64,000 nucleotides of DNA, taken from positions 27,042,501 through 27,106,500 of the forward strand of contig NC_091245.1 of the NCBI RefSeq assembly GCF_042477335.2, given 5' to 3'. Under the pieces are notes generated by a model. The model saw nothing but the letters and a program-made list of their open reading frames with translations. It was not told where the DNA came from and searched no databases. Of the stretch, positions 35,120-45,962 are shown in pieces; the stretch's first letter is position 1; each line of letters opens with the position of its first letter. Position numbers and translations under genes: made by a program. The stretch comes from Ovis canadensis (Eukaryota; Chordata; Mammalia; Artiodactyla; Bovidae).

Positions 35120-35625
35120 CTTTCAAAGCAGAAATAGAGACATAGAAGTAGAGAACAAATGCATGGATACCAAGGGGGAAGGGAAGGTGATAGGAAGAAC
35201 TGGGAGATTAGGATTGACATATATACACTATTGATGTTGTTCAGTTGCTAAGTAGTGTCTGACTCTTCGACCTCATGGCTTGCAGCATGCCACACTTCCC
35301 TGTCCTTCACTATCTCCCGGAGTTTGCTCAAATTCATCTAACCATCTGCTGCCCTCTTCTCCTTTTGCCTTCAATATTTCACAGCATCAGGGTCTTTTTC
35401 AATGAGTTATCTCTTGATACGACACAAAATGGATAACTAATGAGGACACACTGTAGAGCACAAGGAACTCCCTTGTAATGTACTGTGGTGACCTGAATGG
35501 AAAGGACATTCAAAAGGGAGGAGATAGTATGTGTATGTATGGCAGATTCATTTTGCTGTACAGCAGAAAATAGCACAACATTGTAAAGCAAACTGCACTC
35601 AAATAAAAATTAATTTAAAAAAAAA
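35120..35625 (+). mobile_element. old artiodactyl L1 3' end, split by a BovB fragment
   Basis: Left part 35120-35234 (AGAAATAGAGACATAGAAGTAG, ACCAAGGGGGAAGGG). Right part 35411-35625 (AATGGATAACTAATGAGGAC, CAGATTCATTTTGCTGTACAGC, CATTGTAAAGCAAAC, then an A tail). Same family as 5399-5895 and 17611-18022. Confidence 0.85.
35235..35410 (-). mobile_element. BovB LINE 3' fragment nested in an old L1
   Basis: Reversed BovB end: GTTGTTCAGTTGCTAAG, CTATCTCCCGGAGTTTGCTC, CACAGCATCAGGGTC. About 175 bases, so strongly 5'-truncated. Only a short TTGAT match flanks it. Confidence 0.85.
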
Positions 35626-37041
35626 AAAAAAGACTCAGCATGGGCTTCACGTTCTCTGACCCAAACTGAATAGATGCCTCCTCTGTGTCCACAGCCCCTG
35701 GCGCATCCTTCTATCACAGCACTGATCACCTGGCTTATCACAGTTTCTGTCTCAGACCAGGGAACATAGCCTATTTTGCAGCACAGTACTTGGCATGGAG
35801 TAGGAGCTCAGGAAGTCATAATTAGAATGAAGTAAAATGAAATAGCCAAATAATTGACTCCATAAAATTTTAATCAAAACATATTTTTACAGTGTTTACT
35901 CACTGCCAGACCATATGCCAGGCACTATGGGTATAAAGATAAACAAGACTCATTTCCTGTCCTCATGAAGCTTTCTGGAGACAGATAAGGAAACAAGTGC
36001 ACCCAAGGGAGATGGGTTCTGTGACTGTTGCATGCATAGGGTACTCTAAGTGGGGGAACCAAGAAAAGAGCTGGGGGAGGTGTGTTTTGAAAGTTGAGTG
36101 GGGGTTCAACAGCTAGATAAGAGTGGGAGATGGGGGATAAAAAAGAGTCTTTCAAACAGAAGTGGCATTGTTCGTCCAGGGAAAGTGCAGGGCATCTCGG
36201 AGACAGCAGGCTGAAGGCATAAGATAGCCAGAGGTCACCCATGTGTGGGCTTCGCCACATGTTTACTGTCCTGTGAACCATGGAAATGGGTATAGACACA
36301 TTCTATGGGCCCTGTGATGGGGTAAGAACCATCAAGAGCCAAATGGCCCACCCTCCCTATTTATTAAGCACCTTCAGTGTGCTGATTTCTATTCCAGGCC
36401 ACACTGGAGAAAAGGAGAAGGAAGGAAGAAAGTAGTATAGGACACTCCACTATACATGTCCTCGTAATATACATAATACAAATATATACAACACAAATTC
36501 ACACTTGTATATTACACAGTTTACCCACCTACCAGCCCAAATATCTGAACTTCAGAAACTGGCAGAGAATATAACTTTAAACTCCCTTCTCCTTAATACT
36601 TACAGCACTGAGGTTGTGAGAAATACTTAGGGAGACTGGCTAAAAGTTAAGCAGTACACATATTCTTCTAAAAGAAGACTTATCTAAGGTGAGCCTATAT
36701 TAAACCCCAATAGGGAAAAGAAAAGCTTCTCTTTTAAGCAGGTGTAGGTAGGTGTCCTGCTGTGTGGCCACTAAGACATACCTGAGACACCTGGGTCTCA
36801 ATGGAGCACAAGGATCAAGGTGCATTAACCTTGGAAAAAGAGCATCATTGAGCAGCATGTTTAATCTACATTGTTTCGTGACTTCATACAGTCACTTTTG
36901 CTGTGAATTGTATTTTGGTGACAAAACATCAGTTTACACTGACAGAAATTGTAAGACACAGCCTATGATATTCAGTGTTGTAGTTGCTATAAAGGATGTT
37001 TGATATTAAGAACATCATCACACTCAGCATATACAGTCTGT
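35626..37041. other. RAB3B intron 4 segment with an L2 end
   Basis: An L2 3' end lies at about 35640-35830 (CAGCACTGATCACCTGGC, TACTTGGCATGGAGTAGGAGCTC). MIR-like text is at about 35890-35960. The rest, including an inverted repeat GTAATATAC/GTATATTAC at 36464-36515, is unrecognised non-coding DNA. Confidence 0.4.
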
Positions 37042-37051
37042 TCTACAGTTG

Positions 37052-37262
37052 CCCGGCTTCCCAAGTGGCTCAGTGGTAAAGAATTCGCTTGCCAATGCAA
37101 GAGACGTGGTTCAGTCTCTGGGTCGGGAAGATCCCCTGGAGAAGGAAATGGCAACCCACTCCAGTATTCTTGCCTGGAAAACTCCATGGACAGAGGAGCC
37201 TAGCAGGCTACAGTCCATGGGGTCACAAAGAGTCAGATACAACTGAGCATACATACACTCAG
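37052..37262 (+). mobile_element. Bov-tA SINE, 580 bases from RAB3B exon 4
   Basis: Head CGGCTTCCCAAGTGGCTCAG, body GGTCGGGAAGATCCCCTGG, tail AGAGTCAGATACAACTGAGC. Target duplication TCTACAGTTG at 37042-37051 and 37263-37272. Confidence 0.94.
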
Positions 37263-37272
37263 TCTACAGTTG

Positions 37273-37840
37273 TCAGTGGAGAGCAATGCTTCTCTGGAAT
37301 AATGGGTTTGTTTCTATCTTAAGGACCATCTCTGAACCATGTAACTGATTATGTTTTCTTTGCAATGGCTGCTAGGAAGCTCAAAATGACTATTTCAGTC
37401 CAGCTCTTGCACTTGCCCGAAAACTTACAAAATATAGTTATCTCACCCCTGGCCTTCTCTTATGTTCTCCTACTCTTGCCTTTTTTCCCTTTGCTCCAAT
37501 TGTCTCATTTTTTGGTTGATATACTATGACAGTGTTATAAGATACCTCAAATCCTTTGTGGAAGGAACTGGTTTAAAAAAAAGATTTCATATATTTAAAT
37601 TTTATTTATACATCCAGTATAACAAAATATACATGTATCATAAATAATGTATTATCTAGAATTCATTAGCATGAAGCCCACATGTATATGCCCTAAATAT
37701 GAAACGACACACACAGAGCACATATGCACATAATTCAGGATCACAGCACATCCTTAATGTCCCAAATACAAACACACACTTATTCCCTCCATTTGCCCCA
37801 CTCCAGTGCACACATGCACCCACATATGTCATGCACATAC
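37273..37840. other. RAB3B intron 4, 5' end
   Basis: The intron-side sequence after the exon 4 donor. In the sense orientation it is rich in TG and TGTG near the donor (plus-strand CACACA-type text at 37706-37835). No repeat recognised. Confidence 0.5.
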
Positions 37841-37965
37841 CAAGCTGCTCTGCGAGGAGCCGGCCCTTCTCAGTGGGAACAACCCTCTCTTCCTCCATAT
37901 CACACTTGTTCCCCACCAGGATTACCTGGGCATTGTCCCAGGAGTAGGTCTTTATCTGAGTAGCC
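37841..37965 (-). CDS. RAB3B: RAB3B coding exon 4 (residues 116-158)
   Basis: This exon encodes the guanine-specificity part of the Rab3B G domain. It contains the G4 motif NKCD within [17 protein letters not shown], followed by [11 protein letters not shown]. The minus-strand acceptor is a TCTCTTTAG-type site just above 37965. The donor GTATGTG follows 37841. The exon is 125 bases: one base completing the Trp codon, 41 codons, then the first base of a Gly codon finished in exon 5, so phase is kept on both sides. From memory, the human protein has Gln where this has Arg in EKGR; the rest looks the same. Intron 3 upstream is 2,831 bases. Intron 4 downstream is about 20.3 kb and holds most of the young repeats in the window. 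DMEEERVVP and the CSC end in exon 5 favour RAB3B over its three paralogues. Confidence 0.96.
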
Positions 37966-38349
37966 CTAAAGAGAGACAGGAAGAGGACTGTGTTATCAAC
38001 ACCCTCCTAGGCCAGAAAGGACCCCAAGAAGCTCACAGAAGCCCCTTCAACAAGGTTGCAATCCCACAAGCCATACGTTGTGGCCAATAAAAAAACCTTT
38101 TCTCGACAAGTTTTTGAAAGTGAGCACGTGTTATTTCTATAATGAGAAATAAACTTTCAAATTGAGGAAATAAAACCAGACCTTTATATTGAGCATACAT
38201 TTTTTGTGAAGCAAGCCTAACTCTGTTCCCCAACACCTCATAGGTAGGAACAGTTACCACCCCCCCCTTTTATTTCCCTACACCTTTACTGTGGCATCTG
38301 TTATTACATTTGGCTGGATTTATGTCCCTCCTTGAGGGCAGAGATAGGT
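37966..38349. other. RAB3B intron 3, 3' end
   Basis: Intronic sequence directly upstream of exon 4. A short C run is at about 38254-38264. Nothing else recognised. Confidence 0.5.
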
Positions 38350-38720
38350 TTATTCTTTTTTATATATAATTTTATTTATGTATTTATTTTTTATTCTTGG
38401 CTGTACTGGGTCTTTGTTGCTATGCCAGCTTGTCTCTAGTTGCAGTGAGTGGGGGCTACTCTTCAATCCCCTGCACAGGCTTCTCGTTGTCGTGACTTCT
38501 CTTGTTGCAGAGCACAGGCTCTAGAGAGTGCAGGCTTCAGGAGCTGCAGCACATGGGCTCAGTAGTTGTAGCTCCCAGGCTCTAGGGCACAGGTTCAGTA
38601 GCTATGGGGCACGAACTTAGCTGCTCCACAGCATGTGGGATCTTCCCAGACCAGGGATCAAACCCACGTCTCCTGCAATGGCAGGTGGATTCTTTTCCAC
38701 TGAGCCACCAGGGAAGCCCC
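38350..38720 (-). mobile_element. CHR-type tRNA-Glu SINE, long copy
   Basis: Starts with the reversed A-rich tail (TTTATTTATGTATTTATTTTT), runs through GTTGCAGTGAGTGGGGGCTAC and GAGCACAGGCTCTAGAG, then GACCAGGGATCAAACCC, and ends CACCAGGGAAGCCCC. Sense to RAB3B in intron 3. Confidence 0.9.
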
Positions 38721-39381
38721 ATCTTTGTGGTACCAGCCCTGCCCAGCATAGAGCACAGAGAAGTCAGTGAATGTCTGATGAAGGAAGGAGCCAGCAAATA
38801 GTTAATCCTGAAGCAGATCTAAATAAACTCTGATCCTATCCTGATACTGACATTCAATCTAACTCAACCTTAACTGCAGACTGGACCAACTACCAACCCT
38901 GCTCCTCAAGCTGATTTCACTACCCATCTTCTCTTTAAGGGTGAAAAGCCACTTCCTCAATGGATGGAATTCAGTCAACCACCATTTGTGGTAAAACTAC
39001 AGAGAGCCAGGTTCTGTGCTGGGCACTGAGGTTTTGACGGCAGATGGGTGCTAGGCTGGGACCAAGTTTCCCAGAGGCAAAACTGAAGGTCAGAGCTTGG
39101 AAAAGACAGACAGTCTTCAGCCTCAAGGCAGGGACCTGAAGCCAACTCCCTGTGCCTCCCATGCCACTCTTCTGTCATCTTCCTCCTTCCTCCCGCCTCC
39201 ATCCACTCTCAGCTCCTAGATTAGCAACTTAGGTTATTCTTGGAGGAATCGTCACCAGGTGTTAAAGTCACTGTGTTCCTGAGGCAGGATGAACAGGGAC
39301 TGATGGAGAAAGGAAAGGAGGTCAAGGCTGGCAGGGAATGGGCAGTGTGGAGATACTTAAAGCAAGAGCTAATCTCTTCAT
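38721..39381. other. RAB3B intron 3 segment, no gene seen
   Basis: Non-coding. MIR-like wording at about 38990-39090 (GGTTCTGTGCTGGGCACTGAGG). Otherwise unrecognised. Confidence 0.4.
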
Positions 39382-39632
39382 GGTGGGAGGTGAGGATGGG
39401 AGGAGATAGAGAGAGGGGACAAGGGAGGAGGAGAGAAAAGTCATGACTGGAGGGAAGGGAGAGAATAAGAAAGAGGAAAAAACAGGAGGGAAAAAAGGTA
39501 TAATGAGAGAGGAAGAGAAAAAAGAGGGAGGAAAGAAAAAAAGGAAGGCGGAGAAAAGGAGTTGTTAAAAGGAAAGAGGGAGAAAGGAGGAAGAAGGGAA
39601 TGACCAAGAGGCTGAGAAGGAGAACACATGTG
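39382..39632. repeat. polypurine/polypyrimidine tract in RAB3B intron 3
   Basis: About 250 bases almost free of pyrimidines on the plus strand. A pure purine run of 44 bases covers 39505-39548, and another of 34 bases covers 39567-39600. The mix of GGA, GAAA and GGGA is not a simple period. In RAB3B RNA it is CU-rich. Confidence 0.9.
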
Positions 39633-40031
39633 TGACAGGCATGTGGGTGGCACCCTAGACTGCTGTTCAGAACTGGAAAGTGGAGGTAGGCAGCCTGAAA
39701 GGTCACTCCCAGCTCAAGGCTCCAAGGAACCAATGGTGCCTCACATAGTCATGGCAACTGTTCCTTGGCAGAAGCGAAGTCTTGAAAGGGTAGCTGTTGG
39801 GCGAAAAAGAGCAGAAGACAAGCTTGGCACTAGCCAGCACTGCTGTGCTGTGCCCGGCCTGTGCTGCCTCTCTGACTGTGGATAAGAACCAGGCACAGAT
39901 TCTCCATCTTCCACATTCTTATCCTCTCCACTGAATAGGGACACCCAGTCCTGGCCTTCCCTCTTCACCTCTCCTTCTCTTCATGCTCCCTTCTCCTTGT
40001 GAGTAATTTTCCAGGGAGAAAGAAGTAAGTC

Positions 40032-40190
40032 AGCAGTCTCCAACCTTTTTGGCACCAGAGACTGGTTTGATGGAAGGCAGTTTTTCCAGGATTGGGGTTA
40101 GGGGGGGTTAGTTCAGGCAGTAATGCAAGCGATGGGGATGTGGCCTGGGGGCTTGGAGGCCCAGAGGTTGGGCTATACCTCTAGGGAATT
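40032..40190 (+). mobile_element. hAT-like DNA transposon remnant, internally deleted
   Basis: Starts CAGCAGTCTCCAACCTTTTTGGCACC, then GACTGGTTTGATGGAAGGCAG and TTTTTCCAGGATTGGGG. After a deletion it reads GGCAGTAATGCAAGCGATGGGG, ending near GTGGCCTGGGGGCTTGG. The order matches an abundant old mammalian DNA transposon, but I am not sure of the exact family. Confidence 0.6.
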
Positions 40191-40289
40191 GTGTCAGATT
40201 CTATTGTATATTGAACTGTTATGAACTTGACCCCCACCCCCCAGCCAAGGGATAAACTTTATAGGAAAACAATATGTGGATTCACTTAG

Positions 40290-40790
40290 TACTCTGTCCA
40301 GAATGATTTTTCCTAAAACACTCATCTGAACCTGTTGTTTCCCGGTTCAAATGTCCTCACCTACAAATAAAATCCAAATTCCCTACCCCAGCATATAAAA
40401 TCCTTCACGACCTCTGCTCTTCTTACCCTCTCACCTACCTTCTTGCCTTTGCACATCTGTACTCTTTTTCTGCAGCATTCTTATCCATTTGTCCCTCTGG
40501 CCAATTCTTGTCCATCTTCAAACCGTAGTATGTATGTCAGCAATTCCAGGACACATCCCCTAACTCCCCAAGCTAGGTTTCTACAGCCTGGGTAGAAACA
40601 CTCTCATCACTGCACCTGTCACAGGATATTGTCATTGCCTGCTCACTGATCTATCCTCTCTGCTCACCTGTGAACATTGTGAAGACAGGAGCCATGTCTT
40701 ATTCATCTGGTTTTCCCTAACACATAGCATAGGGCTTAGCACATGCTAGAGTTTCATGAACAATCTGATGGATGAATGAATGAATGAATC
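40290..40790 (+). mobile_element. L2 LINE 3' end abutting RAB3B exon 3
   Basis: The plus strand follows L2's 3' end: TGTCCTCACCTACAAATAAAATC, CTTCACGACCTCTGCTC, GAAGACAGGAGCCATGTC, CATAGCATAGGGCTTAGCACATG. It ends with the terminal GAAT tetramer run at 40771-40789 that is typical of L2. The exon 3 donor lies at 40795-40796. Confidence 0.8.
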
Positions 40791-40796
40791 TCATAC

Positions 40797-40915
40797 CAGT
40801 CTTGGACAGCATTGAAAGATTCCTCATTGGTGATGTCATACATCAGAATGAAGCCCATGGCTCCACGGTAATAGGCTGTGGTGATGGTCCGGTACCGCTC
40901 CTGCCCAGCTGTGTC
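40797..40915 (-). CDS. RAB3B: RAB3B coding exon 3 (residues 77-116, partial gene)
   Basis: This exon encodes the switch II segment of a Rab3 small GTPase, which cycles between GTP and GDP forms on secretory vesicles to control regulated exocytosis. Read on the minus strand it opens at the G3 motif DTAGQE, followed by [16 protein letters not shown] and the helix leading to FNAVQDW. The acceptor is a pyrimidine stretch ending in AG after 40915, and the donor GT lies at 40795-40796. The exon is 119 bases: 39 codons plus two bases of a Trp codon completed by the first base of the next exon. Reading frame, phase and length fit the Rab3 gene structure as I know it. The upstream coding exon with the start codon, P-loop and switch I is absent from the window, since no minus-strand match exists between here and 64000. 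An L2 repeat tail ends six bases from the donor. Confidence 0.95.
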
Positions 40916-42161
40916 CTAGGTGGGAAAAGGAAGGAATCAGCCTCATAGAAAGTCTGTTTTTGTTTCTAAAAAGTTCCTAGGACAATTAACTAATAATCCA
41001 AAGTATATTTAAGGAGCATCTATTATTTATCTTGTACTTGGAGACTATAATAAAATGGTTTTTGGAACATCATAGAAATTAATAAGAAAATAATTAAAAT
41101 CCCAGTAGAAAAATGAGCAGGAGGAAAGAACATTTCACAAAAGAACTGTAAATAGATAATTATTATATTAAAAGATTTTTCTTTGTTTTTAATTATAATT
41201 CTTGTTACAGACAAGGATGTAGTAAAATGTACAACCTTACACCTTGTTTGTGGGAATGGAACTTGGTTCAGTCTTTCTGGAAATCAATTTGGAAGTCTCA
41301 AGAGTATTAAAAATATTTGTACCCTTTGACATGGAAATTTTTCCTTCTAAAAACTTTTTTACAAAAATAGAAAATCAGACTAGCATTAATATTTATGCAT
41401 AAAAATTTTGGTTACAAATCTATTTAAATAGTATAAAAGTATCATTAACATATATCCAACTTTAGAATGGTTATGTGTTTATTTATATAAGATGGAACAA
41501 TGCTTGTATGTGCAATGTAATGTCAGCTTCATAATATTTGCAGAGAAAAAAACTGGAAAGAAACACATCAGAAGGTTAATAGTGTCTGTCTCTGTAAGAA
41601 AGATAAGAATTATCAGGATTTTCATTTTTTTCAGGTATTTTTATTGTCTTCTAATGCTAAACATGTATTATTTATACAAGGAGAAATAAACATTTTCACT
41701 AAAAATAAAAAATATGACTAAGACAATTCTTTATCTCAAGCAGCTCACAGTCTAGTTGGAAAGACAAACACAAACAAGCTAAGCCAAACCCCACAATAAA
41801 GCGTTAATGGAATACTCTGGGGTGCTTCACAATGTCCACACAGTCCTCATGTCAGGGACCAATCAGTCTTATCATTACAGTTTTAGATGTGTGATACTGG
41901 AGCACATATAAAAGATTCCTCATATATTACCTCATTTAAATTTTACAAAAAGTCTCTCAGAGGTAAGGATCAGTATTTACATTTTATAGTTGAGAATGCA
42001 AAACTGCAGAGAGGGTAAGTGACTTTCCCAAGGACACAAAGCTGGGTAAATTTAAAAAGAAAAGCTATGTCTTAAATCTAGGACTTCTGATTCCAAGTCT
42101 GATGCACATAACATTATACCTCAGTCAATGAAAGGTTTATCTACAGACATTTACTGAACAC
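40916..42161. other. RAB3B intron 2 (near exon 3) with an old L1-like piece
   Basis: Very AT-rich. Old L1 text lies at about 41060-41360 (ACCTTGTTTGTGGGAATGGAAC, GTACCCTTTGACATGG), with AT-rich remnant text to about 41700. MIR-like text is at about 41930-42110. No second coding exon is visible. Confidence 0.5.
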
Positions 42162-42172
42162 TACCCGTAATG

Positions 42173-42383
42173 GCTTCCCTGGTGGCTCAGAGGTTAAAGC
42201 ATCTGCCTGGAATGCTGGAGACCCAGGTTCAATCCCTGGGTCGGGAAGAGCCCCTGGAGAAGGAAATGGCAACCCACTCCAGTACTCTTGCCTGGAGAAT
42301 CCCATGGAGGGAGGAGCCTGGTAGACTACAGTCCATGGGATCGCAAAGAGTTGGACACAACTGAGCGACTTTACTTACTTACT
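42173..42383 (+). mobile_element. Bov-tA SINE
   Basis: Head GGCTTCCCTGGTGGCTCAGAGG, body CCTGGGTCGGGAAGAGCC, tail GAGTTGGACACAACTGAGCGAC followed by TTAC repeats. Target duplication TACCCGTAATG at 42162-42172 and 42384-42394. Confidence 0.95.
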
Positions 42384-42394
42384 TACCCGTAATG

Positions 42395-43932
42395 ATATTA
42401 AAAACAAATAGGGAACAAAAGAATTATAATATGCCATTATTAGTACATATGCTGCATCTATTGTCCATAAACTTTAGAAAAACCCTGTAAGGTACATATT
42501 ATTACTCCCACTTTACAGTTGAGAAAACTGAGGTTCCCAGAGATTGTCCATCAAATGTAAGAATCGGGATTCAAAACTGTCTGTCTGACACCTACAACCT
42601 ATTTCAGTATCTCGCCTTGGCTATGAATCATAATTTGTGTGATACAGAAATGGAACAAGCATCATCCTTGCCCTCAGGAAAGCTCAGCAAAAGTATAGAG
42701 GTGGCTAAGACATACCACCAAACTAATAATTAGCGATGTCATCACTATCAAATAAGTGATGACAGAAAATGTGTCACACAATTCAGATAAAGTAGAAGTA
42801 TGGTGATTTAGGATAGCTATGAAAGATGTCAAAGCAGAGATAGTGCACCAGTTAGGATAGACTGGGTTACTCAATAATAAGCAATCTCAAAATCTCAGCA
42901 GCTTCAATAACAAGGTTTTATCTTTCACTATTTTCTCATATCCATTAAGAGTTGGCTGGGTGCTCTGCTCTTTGTCTGCTTCGTTCCAGGATAAAGACTG
43001 ACAGAGCAGCTATGAGAAGGAAAGAAAATATGTGAGTCATGTTTTGGCTCTTCCATTTTTCTTGTTCACTGACCAAAGCAAGTCACATGCCCACACCCAA
43101 GAAAGCACAATCCTATAAAACGCCCAGGAGGAGAATGGGAAATGTGGTGGATGGCATAACCACTCCCATGGAGGGGATCTCTACCAAGTCCAGCAGCATC
43201 ACCTAAAGATGTGGTTACTTGGTAATAGAAGGAAGACAACAGGGATTTTTCCTAAATAAGAATTTTTCAAGCAGAGAAGTGAAGGAAAGGTATTTTGACA
43301 TAAGGAAGAGTTTTTTCCCATGACTACTCCAGAACTTAAGGAATTGTGGGAAATGAGTAGGCAATGAAACTAGAAAGAGCTTTGAACACAATGCTATGGA
43401 ATTTGAATTTGATCTTTTTAGGATCAAAGATTTTGAGGTAGGATATTAACATGATTTTATCTGAACTTTAGAAAAATCACTTTGACTGTGACGTGGAGAA
43501 CAAACTGGAGGAAGTAGAGATGGCAACCAGGCAGGCTGGTTGGTGAGATCTTTGCAATGGCTCAGGTGAGACCTAAGATGTATTTGAACTAGAGTGGTAG
43601 AAGTGGAGATGGAGTAGAAATAGATTCAACAAGTATTTAAGGGGTGACTTACAGACATGGCAAACAGATCAGTTATTTTTTTGGCAAGGCTCAGCTTCTT
43701 CATGTCCCGTGCAATTCAGCTCTGACCCAGACTTGCACATTACTCAGCAAAACAAAGTCTGCATTTAACACATCCACCATCATGGAAGAGCATTTGAGTC
43801 ACCATCTCCTGTTTGTTGAGCATGGTTTGGGAGTGTCTTACTCTTTACTTCAAGCAGCTTATCAGAGTATTGGTTCTGACCACATACAGTACTTCTCCCT
43901 AAGAGTTCTGGCAAATAGAATTGTATCCAGCT
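42395..43932. other. RAB3B intron 2 segment with old repeats
   Basis: MIR at about 42430-42600. A diverged old mammalian repeat is at about 42850-43200 (ATCTCAAAATCTCAGCAGC, AGTTGGCTGGGTGCTCTGC, AAGTCACATGCCCACACCC), LTR-like but not named. The rest is unrecognised. Confidence 0.45.
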
Positions 43933-44095
43933 CATGGATGAGTAGTGCAGAATGAATGAGTAGTGTAGAATGAATGAGTAGATGGGTGTCATGAATGAGT
44001 AGTGTAGAATGGGTGAGTAGATGAGTGAATTTAAAAATGAATGAAGAGATGGATGAGTGAGTGTGCATGAGTGAGGGTGAGTGAGTAAACACTAA
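43933..44095 (+). repeat. degenerate minisatellite, about 18-bp unit
   Basis: Copies of ATGAGTAGTGTAGAATGA recur from 43935. The array then drifts into shorter GATGAGTGAGTG and GTGAGTGAGTA forms until about 44095. Copies vary by point changes and length. Confidence 0.85.
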
Positions 44096-44680
44096 CACAG
44101 GAATCTTAGGCACTAATATTAGAGAGCTACTCCTGTTATATCTACACAAAAGCTCTGTGTGTGTATACCTATGAACCACTGCAGCAGCTCTTACCTCTAC
44201 TTCCTGAACTCCTCAGAGCCAACGAGACAGATGAGACTCTTTCTACCAGTGTACAGGCTCAGGCCTCAAATCTTGTTCTATAGGGTTTAGAACTAAGCCA
44301 CCTGTCCAGACTAGGGATCTAAAGGCCCAAGCAGGATTTTTGAGCAACTGCACTGCCAGCAGGTCTCATTTCTCCTCACTCCACCCGCATTGTACCACTT
44401 CTCTGTGACAGTTTCCAGTCTTCCATCTCTACCTGGAGTCTGGACCTGTGCTCCATCTCTTTGACAAAGAATCCTGCTACTCAACTGATGCCCAGTTAAT
44501 TGGAAATCCTGGTATAGAATAATAAATAAGCCTGGACAAGGAATTAGTTTTACCTCTACACTCTCAGTGCCTTGGACAGGGCTAGGCACACATTAGGGAT
44601 TCAATCACCACTTGCTAAACAAAAAGGCCATATAGTTTTGAGGTTAAGAGCGTGGTCTTTCGAGTTAGACTTCTGGGTAT
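44096..44680. other. RAB3B intron 2 segment, no gene seen
   Basis: Non-coding text. No recognisable repeat or signal. Confidence 0.4.
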
Positions 44681-44693
44681 AAACCCCCATTCT

Positions 44694-44966
44694 GCTGCTG
44701 CTCAGTTGCTTCAGTCGTGTCCAACTCTGTGCAGACCCCATAGACGGCAGCCCACTAGGCTCCTCTGTCCCTGGGATTCTCCAGGCAAGAACACTGGAGT
44801 GGGTTGCCATTTCCTTCTCCAATGCATGAAAGTGAAAAGTGAAAGTGAAGTCGCTCAGTCGTGTCCAACTCTTAGTGACCCCATCATGGACTGCAGCCTA
44901 CCAGGCTCCTCTGTCCATGGGATTTTCCAGGCATGAGTACTGGAGTGGGGTGCCAATGCCTTCTCC
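44694..44966 (-). mobile_element. Bov-A2/Bov-tA dimeric SINE
   Basis: Two reversed Bov-tA 3' halves in tandem, each with CGTGTCCAACTC, GGCTCCTCTGTCC and GGAGTGGG. Flanks AAACCCCCATTCT at 44681-44693 and AAACCCCTATTCT at 44967-44979 differ at one base. Confidence 0.92.
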
Positions 44967-44979
44967 AAACCCCTATTCT

Positions 44980-45400
44980 AGCACTTACTAACTTTGTGAC
45001 AATGATAGGCAGCTTCTAAAATGATTCACAATGATTTCTGTGTCCTAGTATTCACACTTTTGGATAATTCTCTCCTGGGGCAATTTTCCTTTTGGGGCCT
45101 TAGTTTTTTCATCTATAAAGTGGTCTATAACAATAGGCCTATAACATCTATAACAATACCTATTTCACAAAGTTACCACAAAGATTAAGAAAGTTATTAT
45201 ATCCAAAATGCTTGGAACAGTTCCTTATACAGCATGGGTGCCACTTAGGCATTGTTTTTGTCCTTTCACAGTCAGCCCTAAGAGCAGGGCCAGGTTCCCA
45301 GGGTCTGCTCAGCAGGACTGAACAAGTCTCATGCCATGGGCCACCCTGCTCTCATTCAGACCTGCTCAGGGCAGCATCCATTCAGGGTCTAAATATGATT
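44980..45400. other. RAB3B intron 2 segment, no gene seen
   Basis: Contains MIR-like text at about 45080-45220. Otherwise unrecognised. Confidence 0.4.
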
Positions 45401-45620
45401 TGCTGTTGTTGTCATTGTTTAGTTGCTTAGTGTGTCTAACTCTTTTGTGACCCCATGGTCTGTAGCCTACCAGGCTCCTCTGTCCATGGGATTTTCCAGG
45501 CAAGAATACTGGAGTGGCTTGTCATTTCCTTTTCCAGGGGATCTTCCCAACCCAGGGATCAAACCCACATCTCCTGCATTGGCAGGTTGGTTCTTTACCA
45601 CTGAGCCACTTGGGAAGCCC
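45401..45620 (-). mobile_element. Bov-tA SINE
   Basis: Reversed: GTTTAGTTGCTTAGTGTGTC, GGGATCTTCCCAACCCAGGG, TGAGCCACTTGGGAAGCCC. Only AATATGA is shared by the flanks. Confidence 0.92.
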
Positions 45621-45962
45621 CTCAATATGAAGCTTCCCTCAAAGAGCAGAAAATGGACAGACAGAAAGGGAATGGATGAATTAAAAGTTGAGCAGGCTTT
45701 GGTCTGACTTGCAGTTTTTCCTATCATTAGCTGTGTGATTTTGGATGGCTTGGTTTTTTCATCTCTCTGAGGCTCAGTTTCTTCACAGTTTGAATGAAAA
45801 TAATAATACCTACTTTGTAGGGTGTTTGTAATTAAGTAAGATTTTTTTAAATGTCTAGCTCATACTGGGTACTCAAGTATAGGAGTATTTGTCCCTTGTA
45901 TTATTAACTTTTCTAAGGCTTAATTTCCTCATTAATAAAGTGGTGACAATAATATCAGTCCT
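45621..45962. other. RAB3B intron 2 segment with MIR
   Basis: MIR-like at about 45700-45890 (GCTGTGTGATTTTGG, CTGAGGCTCAGTTTC). Confidence 0.5.

Noticed and set aside
37052..37262. Possible tRNA gene in the SINE head
   Set aside because: Only the diverged tRNA-like head of a Bov-tA SINE with its BovB tail is present. No cloverleaf with a clean acceptor stem.
39221..39733. 170-codon minus frame rich in Leu, Ser, Pro and Phe
   Set aside because: It is a by-product of the polypurine tract read on the pyrimidine strand; the composition explains it.
43644..44179. Possible small secreted or repeat protein on either strand
   Set aside because: The frames are produced by the minisatellite and have no start context or conserved features.
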